64,000 nt of DNA, from NCBI RefSeq assembly GCF_029277985.1, contig NZ_CP119546.1, forward strand, positions 1,488,001 through 1,552,000, read 5' to 3'. Source of the DNA: Providencia stuartii. Its GTDB lineage: Bacteria > Pseudomonadota > Gammaproteobacteria > Enterobacterales > Enterobacteriaceae. The notes beneath the pieces were generated by a model. The model was not told the DNA's origin and ran no database searches. It saw nothing but the letters and a program-made list of their open reading frames with translations. Of this stretch, positions 48,423-59,700 are shown in pieces; the stretch's first letter is position 1, and each line of letters starts with the position of its first letter. Position numbers and translations under genes: made by a program.

Positions 48423-48813
48423 TCTTTCCATTTCATGGAAGACACAACTTTTTTCAACCTGTGCACACGGGCTGGTAGGTTTTATTTTATTGGTAGCACC
48501 GTGGGCGCCAGGTAATTCCATGGTCTGGTTACCTTTACTTGCCATTGTGATTGCAAGTTGGGCTAAAAGCCAAAAAAGTATCAGTAAAATTAAAGGCACC
48601 GCAGTGCTCGTGAATGGCAACAAGGTGCAATGGAAAAAAAACGAGTGGAATATTATTAAGCAACCGTGGTGTAGTCGTGTTGGTATATTATTGACGCTAA
48701 GTGCACTACAAGGTAAGCAACAAAAAATCCGCTTATGGATAGCAAAGGATGCGTTATCTGAAGAAAGCTGGCGTAATTTAAATCAACTATTACTGCAATA
48801 TCCAGATATTTAA
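48403..48813 (+). CDS. cptA: CptA (YgfX), membrane partner of SdhE
   Basis: This is a small inner-membrane protein paired with sdhE; in E. coli it was described as a toxin-like protein affecting FtsZ and MreB. The 136 residues start at GTG 48403 ([13 protein letters not shown]), which corresponds to the E. coli N-terminus MVLW. Two hydrophobic segments occupy about residues 20-60. Overlap with sdhE is 20 bases. The stop lies within a 15-bp inverted repeat. Confidence 0.87.
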   Translation: MVLWKSNLSISWKTQLFSTCAHGLVGFILLVAPWAPGNSMVWLPLLAIVIASWAKSQKSISKIKGTAVLVNGNKVQWKKNEWNIIKQPWCSRVGILLTLSALQGKQQKIRLWIAKDALSEESWRNLNQLLLQYPDI

Positions 48814-48837
48814 TCTTAGATAATATTGCAGTAATAG
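48787..48837. repeat. 15-bp inverted repeat spanning the cptA stop
   Basis: CTATTACTGCAATAT (48787-48801) and ATATTGCAGTAATAG (48823-48837) are perfect inverted copies. The left arm is within cptA and the stop is in the loop. With the converging fldB 20 bases away this probably acts as a bidirectional transcript end, though T-runs are weak. Confidence 0.65.
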
Positions 48838-48857
48838 AAAATATAACTATTAGATAG

Positions 48858-49376
48858 TTATAATAATTGTTCCAGCTCGGTTAAAATTTGCATACACCAT
48901 TTGGCAATACGCTCATCGGTTTCTTCAAATTGGTTAACGTCATCTAACGCTAAACCAACAAATTGTGTTCCATCTTCAGTCAATGGTTTAGGACTTTCGA
49001 ATTCATAACCATCGAGTGGCCAGAAACCGATAAATTTAACCCCTGTTGGTTTTAGCTGGTGGTAAAGCATACCGAGTGCATCGAGAAACCATTCACTATA
49101 GTCAATTTGGTCGCCCATCCCATACATGGCAACAATCTTGTTGTTCAAATCAAGTTTGGGAAGTGCATCCCAAATGGCTAGCCAGTCTTCTTGTATTTCA
49201 CCAAAATCCCACGTAGGGATCCCCAAAATTAAGGTGTCATACTGTTCCATTAATTCAGGAGGTGTGTCGTTGACGTTATGTAATGTCACTAAATCGTCGC
49301 CGAGGATATCGCGTATTTTTTCAGCGACGATTTCGGTATAACAAGTACTAGAACCGTAAAAGAGACCTATTTTCAT
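48858..49376 (-). CDS. fldB: Flavodoxin FldB
   Basis: FldB is a long-chain FMN flavodoxin, induced by SoxRS in E. coli. I start at the ATG ending at 49376 ([20 protein letters not shown]), giving 172 residues as in E. coli (173). A longer frame adds 40 unconserved residues. The phosphate-binding loop GSSTCYTE and the FMN loop [12 protein letters not shown] are intact. It is divergent from xerD, the conserved order. Confidence 0.94.
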   Translation of the reverse strand: MKIGLFYGSSTCYTEIVAEKIRDILGDDLVTLHNVNDTPPELMEQYDTLILGIPTWDFGEIQEDWLAIWDALPKLDLNNKIVAMYGMGDQIDYSEWFLDALGMLYHQLKPTGVKFIGFWPLDGYEFESPKPLTEDGTQFVGLALDDVNQFEETDERIAKWCMQILTELEQLL

Positions 49377-49481
49377 GTTAATGTAACTAGTTTTCATTGC
49401 AGTAGAGAGGTATTGTAACAGAATGAATGCTATTCGGGCAGACTCGATTGTGTGGTAATGATGAAGGGGAACACAGGTAGC

Positions 49482-50384
49482 GTGGAAATAAAACAACTTA
49501 ATCCATTAATTGAGCAGTTTCTTGATACAATTTGGCTGGAACAGGATCTCGCTGAAAATACCTTAGCATCTTATCGTTTAGATTTGCAATCACTCGATAA
49601 ATGGTTAGACGCGAACCAATTGCATTTAGAAAATGTTCAATCGATAGATTTGCAAACTTTTCTGGCTGAACGCATTGATAGTGGTTATAAAGCAGCAAGT
49701 TCAGCGCGTTTGCTGAGCGCGATTCGTCGGTTATTTCAATATTTATGCCGTGAAAAAATACGGAACGATGACCCTTCAGCGGTGATTGCAGCACCTAAAA
49801 TACCGCAGCGCTTGCCAAAAGATTTAAGCGAACAACAAGTTGAAGATTTGCTGAATGCCCCAGCAATTGAAGATTCACTGGAGCTTCGTGATAAGGCAAT
49901 GCTTGAAGTCCTGTATGCCTGTGGGTTACGTGTTTCTGAGCTGGTCGGGTTAACATTCTCTGATATGAGTTTGCGGCAAGGTGTTATTCGCGTCGTCGGG
50001 AAGGGCGATAAAGAACGGTTGATCCCATTGGGAGAAGAAGCTATTTATTGGGTGGAAAAATATATTCAAGAAGGTAGACCTGAATTACTGAACGGCAAGG
50101 CTAGCGATGTGCTATTTCCAAGTAAACGTGGCACTCAAATGACGCGCCAGACATTTTGGCACCGTATTAAGCATTATGCTGTGATTGCGAATATAGATTC
50201 TGAAGCATTATCACCCCACGTTCTACGTCATGCATTTGCGACCCATTTATTGAATCACGGCGCAGATTTACGCGTTGTGCAAATGTTGTTAGGACATAGT
50301 GATCTCTCTACTACACAAATTTATACACATGTCGCAACAGAACGTTTGCGCGTGTTACATGAGCAACACCACCCACGGGGGTAG
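49482..50384 (+). CDS. xerD: Site-specific tyrosine recombinase XerD
   Basis: XerD with XerC resolves chromosome dimers at dif under FtsK control. I take the GTG at 49482 (300 residues, E. coli 298); upstream ATGs at 49458/49461 are possible alternatives. The SAM-like N-terminal domain and the catalytic domain are intact. Arg-Lys-His-Arg-His-Tyr residues lie in [13 protein letters not shown], the [12 protein letters not shown] strand, [30 protein letters not shown]. The xerD-dsbC-recJ order is conserved. Confidence 0.95.
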   Translation: MEIKQLNPLIEQFLDTIWLEQDLAENTLASYRLDLQSLDKWLDANQLHLENVQSIDLQTFLAERIDSGYKAASSARLLSAIRRLFQYLCREKIRNDDPSAVIAAPKIPQRLPKDLSEQQVEDLLNAPAIEDSLELRDKAMLEVLYACGLRVSELVGLTFSDMSLRQGVIRVVGKGDKERLIPLGEEAIYWVEKYIQEGRPELLNGKASDVLFPSKRGTQMTRQTFWHRIKHYAVIANIDSEALSPHVLRHAFATHLLNHGADLRVVQMLLGHSDLSTTQIYTHVATERLRVLHEQHHPRG

Positions 50385-50403
50385 TGTGCGTAAAAGGATA
50401 ATT

Positions 50404-51105
50404 ATGAAACGTAAATTATTATTATGGGCAGCTTGCATTGCGACATTTTCCACATCGATACCTGCTGCAACTGACGATAAGGTTATCGAAGAAAAACTGG
50501 CAAGGTATAACATATCTGTGGAATCAATTAAGCCATCGCCAATCGTGGGGTTAAACACAATCGATACCTCAGATGGCATTATTTATGTCACTGATGATGG
50601 TAAATATCTGGTGCAAGGACCGATTTATGATTTAAGCGGCAAAGTGCCAGTCAATATTTCGAATCAGCCGTTGCTGAAAAAGGCTGATGCATTAAAAGAT
50701 GAAATGATTGTATTTAAGGCACCGAAAGAGAAGTATGTCGTGACGGTATTTACCGATATCACCTGTGGTTACTGTAAAAAACTTCATGAGTCTGTGGGTG
50801 AACTCAATGATAAAGGCGTGACAGTACGCTACCTCGCATATCCTCGACAAGGTTTAAATCATGAGTCAGCAAAACAGATGGCATCAATTTGGTGTAACGC
50901 ATTGCCTCAGAATGCGTTAACTAAAGCATTTAAGGGCGATGAAGTGGCGATCATTGATGACTGTAAAATTGATCTCAGTAAACATATGAAACTCGGTAGC
51001 CAGTTTAAAATGACAGGTACACCAGCGATTGTTTTACCTGATGGCCAGCTGCTTTCAGGTTATTTAGCCCCTGATGATCTTTTAAAAATACTCGAACAAA
51101 AATAG
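50404..51105 (+). CDS. dsbC: Thiol:disulfide interchange protein DsbC
   Basis: DsbC is a periplasmic disulfide isomerase kept reduced by DsbD. The ATG at 50404 follows AAGGA and starts a signal peptide (MKRKLLLWAACIATFSTSIPA). The N-terminal dimerisation domain is followed by a thioredoxin domain with active site CGYC (in DITCGYCKKLHE) and the cis-proline region MTGTPAIVLPDG. A second Cys pair (IWCNAL, IDDCKI) fits the structural disulfide. 233 residues; the next gene recJ starts 9 bases on. Confidence 0.95.
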   Translation: MKRKLLLWAACIATFSTSIPAATDDKVIEEKLARYNISVESIKPSPIVGLNTIDTSDGIIYVTDDGKYLVQGPIYDLSGKVPVNISNQPLLKKADALKDEMIVFKAPKEKYVVTVFTDITCGYCKKLHESVGELNDKGVTVRYLAYPRQGLNHESAKQMASIWCNALPQNALTKAFKGDEVAIIDDCKIDLSKHMKLGSQFKMTGTPAIVLPDGQLLSGYLAPDDLLKILEQK

Positions 51106-51114
51106 TTAACTATC

Positions 51115-52848
51115 GTGAATGTAGAAACTTTTTTACAACGGCGAACACTCGCGGATGACATGAAAACATTGGACGGTTTTCCTGAGATCCTTCAGCGAGT
51201 TTATGCCCATAGAGGCATTACCGATATTGCTCAATTAGAACGTAAAGCGGCTAACTTATTGGATTACCGTGCATTATCAGGTATCGATCATGCGCTATCA
51301 CTGCTGTATGACGCACTCGAAAACCATCGCGTTATCACGATTGTTGGTGATTTCGATGCTGATGGTGCAACGAGTACCGCACTCGCGATTCGCGCCTTGA
51401 AAGCGATGGGGTATGCAAACCTAAATTACATTGTGCCAAATCGATTTGAAAATGGTTATGGATTAACCCCTTTAGTCGTGGAGGAAGCCCATCATCGAGG
51501 GGCCGACCTTATCATTACCGTTGATAATGGTATCTCCTCACATGAAGGGGTCGAATTTGCCCATCAACTTGATATTAAAGTGATAGTTACCGACCACCAT
51601 TTACCTGGAGAAACGTTACCCAAGGCAGATGCGATCATTAATCCTAATTTAGAAAACTGCCAGTTTGCCTCTAAATCCTTAGCGGGAGTCGGGGTCACAT
51701 TTTATCTGATGTCAGCATTACGAGCGAAATTACGACAAGAAGGCTGGTTTGTTAAGCAAGGCCTAAAAGAACCTAATTTAGCCGAATATTTAGACTTAGT
51801 TGCGCTTGGAACGGTTGCCGATGTGGTGCCTCTTGATACAAATAACCGTATTTTAGTGCATCAAGGATTAAACCGAGTAAGAGCAGGGCGCTGCTGTGCG
51901 GGCATTAAAGCGCTTATTGAGGTCTCAAAGCGAGAATGTTCTCGCCTAGTCGCCAATGACTTTGGTTTTGCGTTAGGTCCTCGATTGAATGCGGCAGGGC
52001 GTTTGGATGATATGTCAGTCAGTATTGAATTATTACTGACTGATGATATGGCTTATGCGAGAGAACTGGCTAACGAACTGGATGGTTTGAACCAAGCTCG
52101 ACGCGAAATTGAAGTGGGTATGCAGCAAGAGGCCTCTGTTTTATTTAATAAAATTGAGTATGGAGACAGCCAGCTACCGAATGGTCTGGCGATTTATCAC
52201 CCCGAATGGCATCAAGGTGTGGTGGGTATTTTGGCTTCAAGAATTAAAGAACAATACCATCGTCCCGTCATTGCTTTTGCGCCCGCAGGAGATGGCACTC
52301 TCAAAGGTTCTGGACGCTCAGTGCCCGGTGTGCATATGCGCGATGCATTAGAGCGTTTAAATACCTTACAGCCTGGACTTATGCAAAAATTTGGTGGACA
52401 TGCGATGGCTGCCGGGCTAAGCCTTGAGGAAACTAAATTTGAATTATTTAAGCACCATTTTGAGTTATTAATGGGGGAGCTCATTCATCCTGAACAATTA
52501 GCCGGTGTGGTCTGGAGTGATGGTGAATTGAAACAGAATGAGTACACGCTAGAAACAGCAGAGTTGTTACGTGAAAGTGGCCCGTGGGGGCAAGCATTCC
52601 CCGAGCCTGTGTTTGATGGGCACTTTCAACTTTTACAACAACGAATCGTCGGTGAGCGTCATCTTAAATTGATGTTAGAACCTGTCAGTGGTGGGCCGAT
52701 GCTCGATGCCATTATGTTTAATATCGATGTACGGCGGTGGCCTGACCATAGTGTCAAACGCGCTAAGATAGCGTTTAAACTTGATGTGAATGAGTTTCGA
52801 GGGCAAAAGAGTGTGCAATTAATGATTGAACATATTTGGCCCGAATAA
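51115..52848 (+). CDS. recJ: Single-stranded-DNA-specific exonuclease RecJ
   Basis: RecJ is a 5'-3' single-strand exonuclease in RecF-pathway recombination and mismatch repair. The 577 residues equal E. coli. DHH-family motifs are present: VGDFDADGATST (motif I), ITVDNGISSH, VTDHHLPGE (DHH), and the DHHA1 region ending GFALGPRLNAAGRLDD and FGGHAMAAGLSLE. The start is GTG without a strong ribosome-binding site, consistent with coupling to dsbC. Confidence 0.95.
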   Translation: MNVETFLQRRTLADDMKTLDGFPEILQRVYAHRGITDIAQLERKAANLLDYRALSGIDHALSLLYDALENHRVITIVGDFDADGATSTALAIRALKAMGYANLNYIVPNRFENGYGLTPLVVEEAHHRGADLIITVDNGISSHEGVEFAHQLDIKVIVTDHHLPGETLPKADAIINPNLENCQFASKSLAGVGVTFYLMSALRAKLRQEGWFVKQGLKEPNLAEYLDLVALGTVADVVPLDTNNRILVHQGLNRVRAGRCCAGIKALIEVSKRECSRLVANDFGFALGPRLNAAGRLDDMSVSIELLLTDDMAYARELANELDGLNQARREIEVGMQQEASVLFNKIEYGDSQLPNGLAIYHPEWHQGVVGILASRIKEQYHRPVIAFAPAGDGTLKGSGRSVPGVHMRDALERLNTLQPGLMQKFGGHAMAAGLSLEETKFELFKHHFELLMGELIHPEQLAGVVWSDGELKQNEYTLETAELLRESGPWGQAFPEPVFDGHFQLLQQRIVGERHLKLMLEPVSGGPMLDAIMFNIDVRRWPDHSVKRAKIAFKLDVNEFRGQKSVQLMIEHIWPE

Positions 52849-52985
52849 TGCGTTTACCTTAGCCGAGCGTGTTTATTGCAATATTGATTTTCATGGTGCT
52901 ATAAACTTTGCGGAAATTTCGTTATAATTGACGGTTTCTAAAGAATTCATTCTATTTATAACGACCAAACATAAGACATTGAAAA

Positions 52986-54087
52986 ATGACGTTTGAAATA
53001 AACCCAGTAAAAAGTAAGATTCAGGACTTGTCTGAGCGCACAGCGGTTCTTAGGGGGTATCTTTGACTATGATGCCAAGAAAGAACGCTTAGAAGAAGTT
53101 AACGCAGAGCTTGAACAACCTGATGTTTGGAATGAGCCTGAAAGAGCACAGGCGTTAGGTAAAGAGCGCTCATCGCTTGAAGCTATCGTCGATACTATCG
53201 ATCAGCTGACTCAAGGCCTTGAAGATGTGGAAGGTTTACTTGAACTGGCAATTGAAGCCGATGATGAAGATACCTTTAATGAAGCGGGTGAAGAGCTAAA
53301 TCAGCTACAGGGCAAATTAGAACAACTTGAGTTTCGCCGGATGTTCTCTGGTGAATATGACAGTGCCGATTGCTATATCGATCTACAAGCCGGCTCTGGT
53401 GGTACGGAAGCGCAAGATTGGGCAAGTATGCTGATGCGTATGTATCTCCGTTGGGCTGAATCGAAAGGTTTCAAAACAGAAATTATTGAAGAGTCAGACG
53501 GTGACGTTGCCGGTTTAAAATCCGCAACAATTAAAGTCATTGGGGATTACGCGTACGGATGGCTTAAAACCGAGTCCGGTGTTCATCGCTTAGTTCGTAA
53601 AAGTCCCTTTGACTCTGGTGGGCGTCGTCATACTTCATTTAGTTCAGCATTTATTTACCCAGAAGTTGATGACGATATTGATATCGAAATTAACCCAGCT
53701 GATTTACGCATTGATGTGTACCGTGCGTCTGGTGCGGGAGGGCAGCACGTCAACAAAACAGAATCAGCGGTACGTATTACCCACATACCGACCAATATTG
53801 TGACCCAGTGTCAAAATGACCGCTCGCAACATAAAAACAAAGATCAAGCTATGCGCCAGTTGAAAGCGAAGCTGTACGAACTGGAAATGCAGAAAAAGAA
53901 TGCTGACAAACAAGCGATGGAAGAGAATAAATCGGATATTGGTTGGGGAAGCCAAATTCGTTCTTATGTCCTTGATGATGCACGTATTAAAGATTTACGT
54001 ACTGGTGTGGAAACGCGAAATACGCAAGCCGTACTGGATGGTGATTTGGATAAATTCATTGAAGCTAGCTTGAAAGCTGGCCTGTGA
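52986..54087 (+). CDS. prfB: Peptide chain release factor 2, programmed +1 frameshift
   Basis: RF2 reads UGA and UAA and hydrolyses peptidyl-tRNA. Codons 1-26 start at ATG 52986 ([19 protein letters not shown]) and reach an in-frame UGA at 53064-53066. A +1 shift on CUU skips T53064 and resumes at GAC 53065, giving about 366 residues. The RF2 motif SPF ([12 protein letters not shown]) and the catalytic GGQ ([12 protein letters not shown]) are present. Without the shift the frame seems to begin at an internal GTG at 53227. lysS follows after 7 bases. Confidence 0.96.
53052..53067 (+). promoter_or_regulatory. prfB autoregulatory +1 frameshift site
   Basis: The sequence AGGGGGTATCTTTGAC holds an internal Shine-Dalgarno-like AGGGGG three bases before the slippery CTT, then TGA followed by C. 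It is identical to the E. coli site. Low RF2 slows termination at the TGA and favours the shift, so RF2 regulates its own synthesis. Confidence 0.96.
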
Positions 54088-54094
54088 GGAAAAA

Positions 54095-55612
54095 ATGTCT
54101 CAGCAACAACAGGGCGCAGAACAAGCCCCCGATTTGAATAACGAATTAAAAACACGTAGAGAAAAACTGGTCACTTTACGTGAAAAAGGGGTTCCATTCC
54201 CAAATGATTTCCGTCGTGATATCACGTCGGATAAGATCCACGCACAGTACGATGAAAAATCCGCAGAAGAACTCGAAGATTTAAACATCGAAGTTGCCAT
54301 TGCGGGCCGTATGATGACGCGCCGTATTATGGGGAAAGCATCATTTGCGACACTGCAAGATGTGGGTGGTCGTATTCAAATTTATGTTTCTCGCGATGAT
54401 TTAGCGGAAGGCGTTTATAACGAACAATTTAAGAAATGGGATTTAGGCGATATTTTAGGTGCAAAAGGTCGCTTATTTAAAACCAAAACAGGTGAATTAA
54501 CCGTTCACTGCCACGAAGTGCGTTTGTTAACCAAAGCATTACGTCCGTTACCAGACAAGTTCCACGGTCTAGCCGATCAGGAAACTCGTTATCGTCAACG
54601 TTACCTTGACCTAATTGCTAATGATGAATCACGCCATACCTTCATGGTTCGTTCTAAAATCTTGGCCGAATTACGCAATTTTATGGTAGGCAAAGGCTTT
54701 ATGGAAGTTGAAACACCAATGATGCAGGTCATTCCTGGTGGTGCTTCTGCTCGTCCATTTATTACCCACCATAATGCACTTGATATTGACATGTACTTGC
54801 GTATTGCGCCTGAGCTATATCTAAAGCGTTTGGTTGTTGGTGGCTTCGAGCGTGTGTTTGAAATCAACCGTAACTTCCGTAATGAAGGTTTATCACCACG
54901 TCATAACCCTGAGTTCACTATGATGGAACTCTATATGGCATATGCGGACTATCGCGACTTGATCGACTTGACCGAGGAATTATTCCGTACGCTAGCGCAA
55001 AAAGTACTTGGTAACACCGTGGTGAAATATGGTGATCAAGAGTTCGATTTTGGCAAACCATTTGCCAAATTGACAATGAAAGAAGCCATTTGCAAGTATC
55101 GTCCTGAAACCAATGTTGCCGATTTGGATGACATGGATAAAGCGGTTGCGATTGCACAATCTCTTGGTATTAAGATTGAAAAGAGTTGGGGATTAGGACG
55201 TGTTCAGTGTGAAATTTTCGAAGAAGTTGCTGAAAGTCATTTGATCCAGCCAACGTTTATCATTGAATACCCAGCGGAAGTTTCGCCTTTGGCACGTCGT
55301 AATGATGACAATCCGTTTATTACGGATCGTTTTGAATTCTTTATTGGTGGCCGTGAAATCGGTAATGGTTTCTCTGAGTTGAATGATGCAGAAGACCAAG
55401 CGGAACGTTTTGCTGAACAAGTTCGTCATAAAGATGAAGGCGATGATGAAGCAATGTTCTATGATGAAGACTATGTGACGGCATTAGAACATGGTTTACC
55501 ACCAACTGCTGGGTTAGGCATTGGTATTGACCGTATGGTGATGTTGTTTACCGACAGCCATACTATTCGTGATGTTATTTTATTCCCAGCATTACGCCCA
55601 TCGAAAGCTTAA
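54095..55612 (+). CDS. lysS: Lysyl-tRNA synthetase (class II) LysS
   Basis: LysS charges tRNA-Lys with lysine. The 505 residues match E. coli LysS. An N-terminal OB-fold anticodon-binding domain (about residues 60-165) precedes the class II catalytic domain, with motif 2 [18 protein letters not shown] and motif 3 [16 protein letters not shown]. It is 7 bases after prfB and co-transcribed, as in E. coli. The terminator downstream marks the end of the conserved block. Confidence 0.96.
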   Translation: MSQQQQGAEQAPDLNNELKTRREKLVTLREKGVPFPNDFRRDITSDKIHAQYDEKSAEELEDLNIEVAIAGRMMTRRIMGKASFATLQDVGGRIQIYVSRDDLAEGVYNEQFKKWDLGDILGAKGRLFKTKTGELTVHCHEVRLLTKALRPLPDKFHGLADQETRYRQRYLDLIANDESRHTFMVRSKILAELRNFMVGKGFMEVETPMMQVIPGGASARPFITHHNALDIDMYLRIAPELYLKRLVVGGFERVFEINRNFRNEGLSPRHNPEFTMMELYMAYADYRDLIDLTEELFRTLAQKVLGNTVVKYGDQEFDFGKPFAKLTMKEAICKYRPETNVADLDDMDKAVAIAQSLGIKIEKSWGLGRVQCEIFEEVAESHLIQPTFIIEYPAEVSPLARRNDDNPFITDRFEFFIGGREIGNGFSELNDAEDQAERFAEQVRHKDEGDDEAMFYDEDYVTALEHGLPPTAGLGIGIDRMVMLFTDSHTIRDVILFPALRPSKA

Positions 55613-55625
55613 TTTTATACCATCA

Positions 55626-55656
55626 TTATGCCCAGATATTTCTGGGCATAATTTTA
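55626..55656 (+). terminator. Rho-independent terminator after lysS
   Basis: TTATGCCCAGA and TCTGGGCATAA form a perfect 11-bp stem around TATT, followed by TTTTAT. Confidence 0.9.
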
Positions 55657-56241
55657 TCTCATCCCAAACTATTTAATTCATAAAAGAAGACCGTCTAACA
55701 CGATAAAATCGTAACTTAAGTGAAACTGATTGAGTGATATATTTGTATGGTAATAGATATAGATTATCTATTATTCCCAAGTAGGTAAAAACACATAATC
55801 AATATAAATTATATTGATAACATATTAAGTGTAATTTATTTAAGCCAATGCCAATCGTGTAACGCTGTCAATTTATTTTTTTGTTAGAAAATATTTCTCA
55901 ATTGAAATATTTTACTTTATTCGAAAAATCAATTTCCTATAGCGACTCGCTTGAGATAACTGATCATTTACCAAATAAAAGTTACCACTCGGTTTGTAAG
56001 ATGATAATTTGTTGTCGTGATTATTTATAAAACTCAAATTAAGTGTTCTTTAGTTTATTGTCACATTAAAAAGAGTGTGGTTAGTTCTGATTTAATGCTA
56101 AGATTAAAATAATTAACCAAAATTTATGAGATGAATCTATTTCTAGATTGGGGATTATAGAAAATAGATAAATTTTAGCTTACACTAGGTTTCTTGGATC
56201 TCATTATAATAGCGAAGAAAAAGTGCTGGTAAGGTAACCAT
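55657..56241. other. AT-rich promoter region upstream of the lipoprotein gene
   Basis: About 585 AT-rich bases with no convincing coding frame. It presumably contains the promoter of the lipoprotein/coiled-coil pair. I did not identify a specific operator. A search for ExsA-type sites here would be informative given the nearby regulator. Confidence 0.5.
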
Positions 56242-56778
56242 ATGTTTTTAAAAGATAAATTTATTGTTGCATCTCTGCTTTTAGTTGGGACGACGATGCT
56301 CTCTGGCTGTTCTTTGGGCTATCACACGGATAATACAGAGAAAAAGGAAGCGATAACCTCAACCGCATCTGCTTCTAATTCTTCTGAAACAAAACAGCAG
56401 TATATGGATTATTCCTATGCTGATTCCCAGTCTGCTTTAAACTCGGCTATTAGTAAAAAACCGACAGAACAGCGTTCGATGGGATTAAATGCCACTGGAA
56501 ATGACCAAGAATCATTTCAACATTTAAATACCTGCATTAAAGAGCTTAATGCTTTAAAAACACTGTCACCAGCAGATTACAATCGCTTAGTTGGTTCGTT
56601 TAAAGAGGTGAGCGAAATAAATCAACTCTATAAACAAGTCTCCTCAACAGCGAGTCCAGATACGATCGAATTATTACAGATGGCAATAGAAGCTAAAACA
56701 AAGGTGCTTTGTGCCAAAGTTCGTTATAACTCAGTCTTGTCTACCGAATCAACATTGGAAAAAATTAGTGGATTATGA
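56242..56778 (+). CDS. Putative outer-membrane lipoprotein of unknown function
   Basis: The 178-residue protein starts with a lipoprotein signal (MFLKDKFIVASLLLVGTTML) and a lipobox LSGC with the acylated cysteine at residue 23. Ser at the next position predicts outer-membrane sorting by Lol. The following region is Ser/Thr-rich and probably disordered. The C-terminal half is helical with a Cys in LNTCIKELN and another in KVLCAKVRY. No family is recognised. Its TGA overlaps the ATG of the next gene (ATGA), so the two are translationally coupled and their products may act together. Confidence 0.8.
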   Translation: MFLKDKFIVASLLLVGTTMLSGCSLGYHTDNTEKKEAITSTASASNSSETKQQYMDYSYADSQSALNSAISKKPTEQRSMGLNATGNDQESFQHLNTCIKELNALKTLSPADYNRLVGSFKEVSEINQLYKQVSSTASPDTIELLQMAIEAKTKVLCAKVRYNSVLSTESTLEKISGL

Positions 56779-59700
56779 GAATTAACCTAAGGCTTTGTAT
56801 ATCATTGGCCATTTTTTCGGCTACTTTTAGTCAATTAGCAAAATCGGATAGCTTTAATAACGTCATTGATGACTTTGACACTTACCTGCAATTAGAGCAG
56901 GAAGGAAAATTGCCTGAAAAACCACTGAATATTCAAAGTCAGGGCTATGACTCATTTTCATCTTTACCACTTGCGCCTGAGCCAAAAGAAAAATCCAAAT
57001 CTGCGGCGGGTAGAAACGTTGGGCAAGGAAAAACGTCTGTACGGACTCAGCCTAAGGCACAAGGTTCGGTAACGAAACAAACTCAGCCAAAAGTCACGAC
57101 GACAAAGGTTGTTACACAACCAACAGAAAAAACAATGGTGCCGTTGTCTGAATGTCCATTACCTGAAAACACAACAGCACAACAAACTGGTTCAGCACAC
57201 CAGTCTTTGCTATTGTCTTCCTACCCTTATTTCTTTAATTCAACGCAATGGCATCCCCAGTATTTATCGAAAGACTTTGCGAAATATCAGCTTGTTTTGG
57301 ATCCGTTGGGGCTTTATTCCGCCAAATACTCAACCCATGTATTACGTGACAATACCGACTATTTAGAACAGCTCGCTGACTTATTAGCACAACAACAGTC
57401 AACACACTTATTTAAGTTTGGTGCTGCTCAAGGTGCTGGTCAGTTAATTGCTTATAAGCAGCTTTTAACTGATAGGCAATTAGTTGAAAAGTTAATCGCA
57501 CATAATAAAAGTGTTGCGGAATTGAGCCATGAAATTGCTGAGAAGCAATTTGAAATAGAGCGCATTAATAACCAGCTGACTGAAAACAAGAATCAGGTTG
57601 CTTTATTAAGAGAAAAGCTAAATGCAACTGATGATAAAGAAACCATTGTATTACTCACCGATGAACTCACCGCGGTTAAAAATACGCTGACTGAAAAGCA
57701 ACATAGTTTAGAACAACTGACATTAAATAATCAGCAAGCTCAGCAGGCCATTGACGCGCTTGAAAAGAAATTAAGTAACAGTATTCAAGCGCAAACAGCC
57801 GCTGAAAAGCAGTTAGCAGAAAAAGATAAAGAACTCGTACGAGCACAATCACAATTTGAAAATGCACAGAAGCAAGTTCAACAATTAACCGAGCAATTGG
57901 CTAAATTAGAAACTGATGCAAAAGAACAAGCCGATAGGTTAAATAAAAGCAGTGATGAACAAGTTAAACTTGTCACGGCTTCCCTTGAAAAACAGAAGGA
58001 ACTGCTGAAGCAAAAAGAAGCAGCTCTTCAGTTAGCTCAAAAACAAAATAGTGATATTCAAGCCGAATTGGCTAAGCAGCAAGAAACATCTAAAGCTTTT
58101 GAGGCTGAACTAAAATTAGCGCAACAACAATTAAAAGCGGGTAAAGCAGAACAAGAAGCGTTAGCGAAGCAGTCTGCAAGCAACGAAAAAACACAGCAAC
58201 AGCTGCAAGCGAAATTAGCGCAACAAGAACAGAATTATGCGACGGCGCAAGCGCAGTTGAAGCAAGCTAATGCGGATGTCGCACAGCTGCAAAAAGAGAT
58301 TGAGAAGCAAAAACAGTTAATGACACAAGCGTCAGATCAACAGGTTAAAGCGTTGACCGCTGATCTGAACCAGCAAATGGCGTTATTAAAGCAGCAAGAG
58401 CAGGCGTCGAAGAAAGCGGAAGCTGACAGCCAAGCGATCCGTGAGGCATTGGCACAGCAGCAGGCGGCAGCGAAGCAGCTAGCGGAACAAAATCAGCAGT
58501 TGCAAGCCAAGTTAAAAGAGCATGAGCAACAGGCAGCAAAACTGCAAGCCACGTTGACTGCACAGATGGCACAGTCTGAACAGAAGAAGAAGTTAGAGGC
58601 AGAACTAAAAGCTGCACAACAACAGCTACAATCTCAAAAAGCTGAACAAGAGGCGTTGGCGAAGCAGTCTGCAAGTAACGAAAAAACACAACAGCAACTG
58701 CAAGCGAAATTAGCGCAACAAGAACAGAATTATGCGACGGCGCAAGCGCAGTTGAAGCAAGCTAATGCGGATGTTGCACAGCTGCAAAAAGAGGTTGAGA
58801 AGCAAAAACAGTTAATGGCACAAGCGTCAGATCAACAGGTTAAAGCGTTGACCGCTGATCTGAACCAGCAAGTGGCGTTATTGAAGCAGCAAGAGCAGGC
58901 GTCGAAGAAAGTGGAAGCTGACAGCCAAGCGACCCGTGAGGCATTGGCACAGCAGCAGGCAGCAGCGAAGCAGCTAGCGGAACAAAATCAGCAGTTGCAA
59001 GCCAAGTTAAAAGAGCATGAACAACAGGTTGCGAAATCGCAAATTATGTTAGCTGCTCAAATAGCGCAAGTAGAGCAGAAAAAAACGTTAGAAGCGGAAC
59101 TGAAAGTCGCTCAGCAGCAACTGCAAACCCAAAAAGCAGAAATTGAAAAGCAAGTTAAAGAGCGTGAACAAAAAATTCAGCGCCTTGAGAGCGACGTTAC
59201 TGCAAAAGATAAACAGGCAGTTGAAATTGACAAACGATTAGCTGAAGCTAATAAGCAAATCAGTGCATTAAAATTAGATGCTGAAAAGCTGAAAACGATT
59301 GATACAAAATATCAAGCTCAGCGTGCTGAATTAGAGAAATTGAAAAAGCAGCTGTCTGATAGTGCTCAATTGCAAAAAGAATTAGCAACCGCGAAAGAAC
59401 AGTTGAAAACGTTGCAATCTGAGTTAAAGCAACAAAAATTCTTATCTTCAGATGAAGCACTGAAATCGCAAATTATGGAGCTGAATAAAAAGGTGATGCA
59501 GCTTCAAGAAGAGAACGATAAGCTAAAAGCAAAACCATCGTCTACAGGTGCTGCTGTGGTTCGTCCATCTGTAAAACAACTCACACAGAAAGAACTCAAT
59601 GCGATTGCGGAAGAAAATAAAAAACGCAATCAAAAAATGATTGAAGAAATCACCAAGCAGAAATATAGCAAACTTGATGCCTTTACGTATTATAAGATCC

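Noticed and set aside
49482..50384. XerD as an inverter of the fimbrial promoter
   Set aside because: It is the housekeeping XerD in its conserved xerD-dsbC-recJ setting, more than 20 kb from the fimbrial operon, and close in sequence to E. coli XerD rather than FimB/MrpI types.
53064..53066. In-frame stop in prfB as a sign of a broken gene
   Set aside because: The context AGGGGG-TAT-CTT-TGA-C is the known programmed +1 frameshift site, and the downstream frame is complete.
53227..54087. Shorter release-factor protein starting at GTG 53227
   Set aside because: This is an internal codon of prfB; it would lose the N-terminal domain and has no ribosome-binding site.
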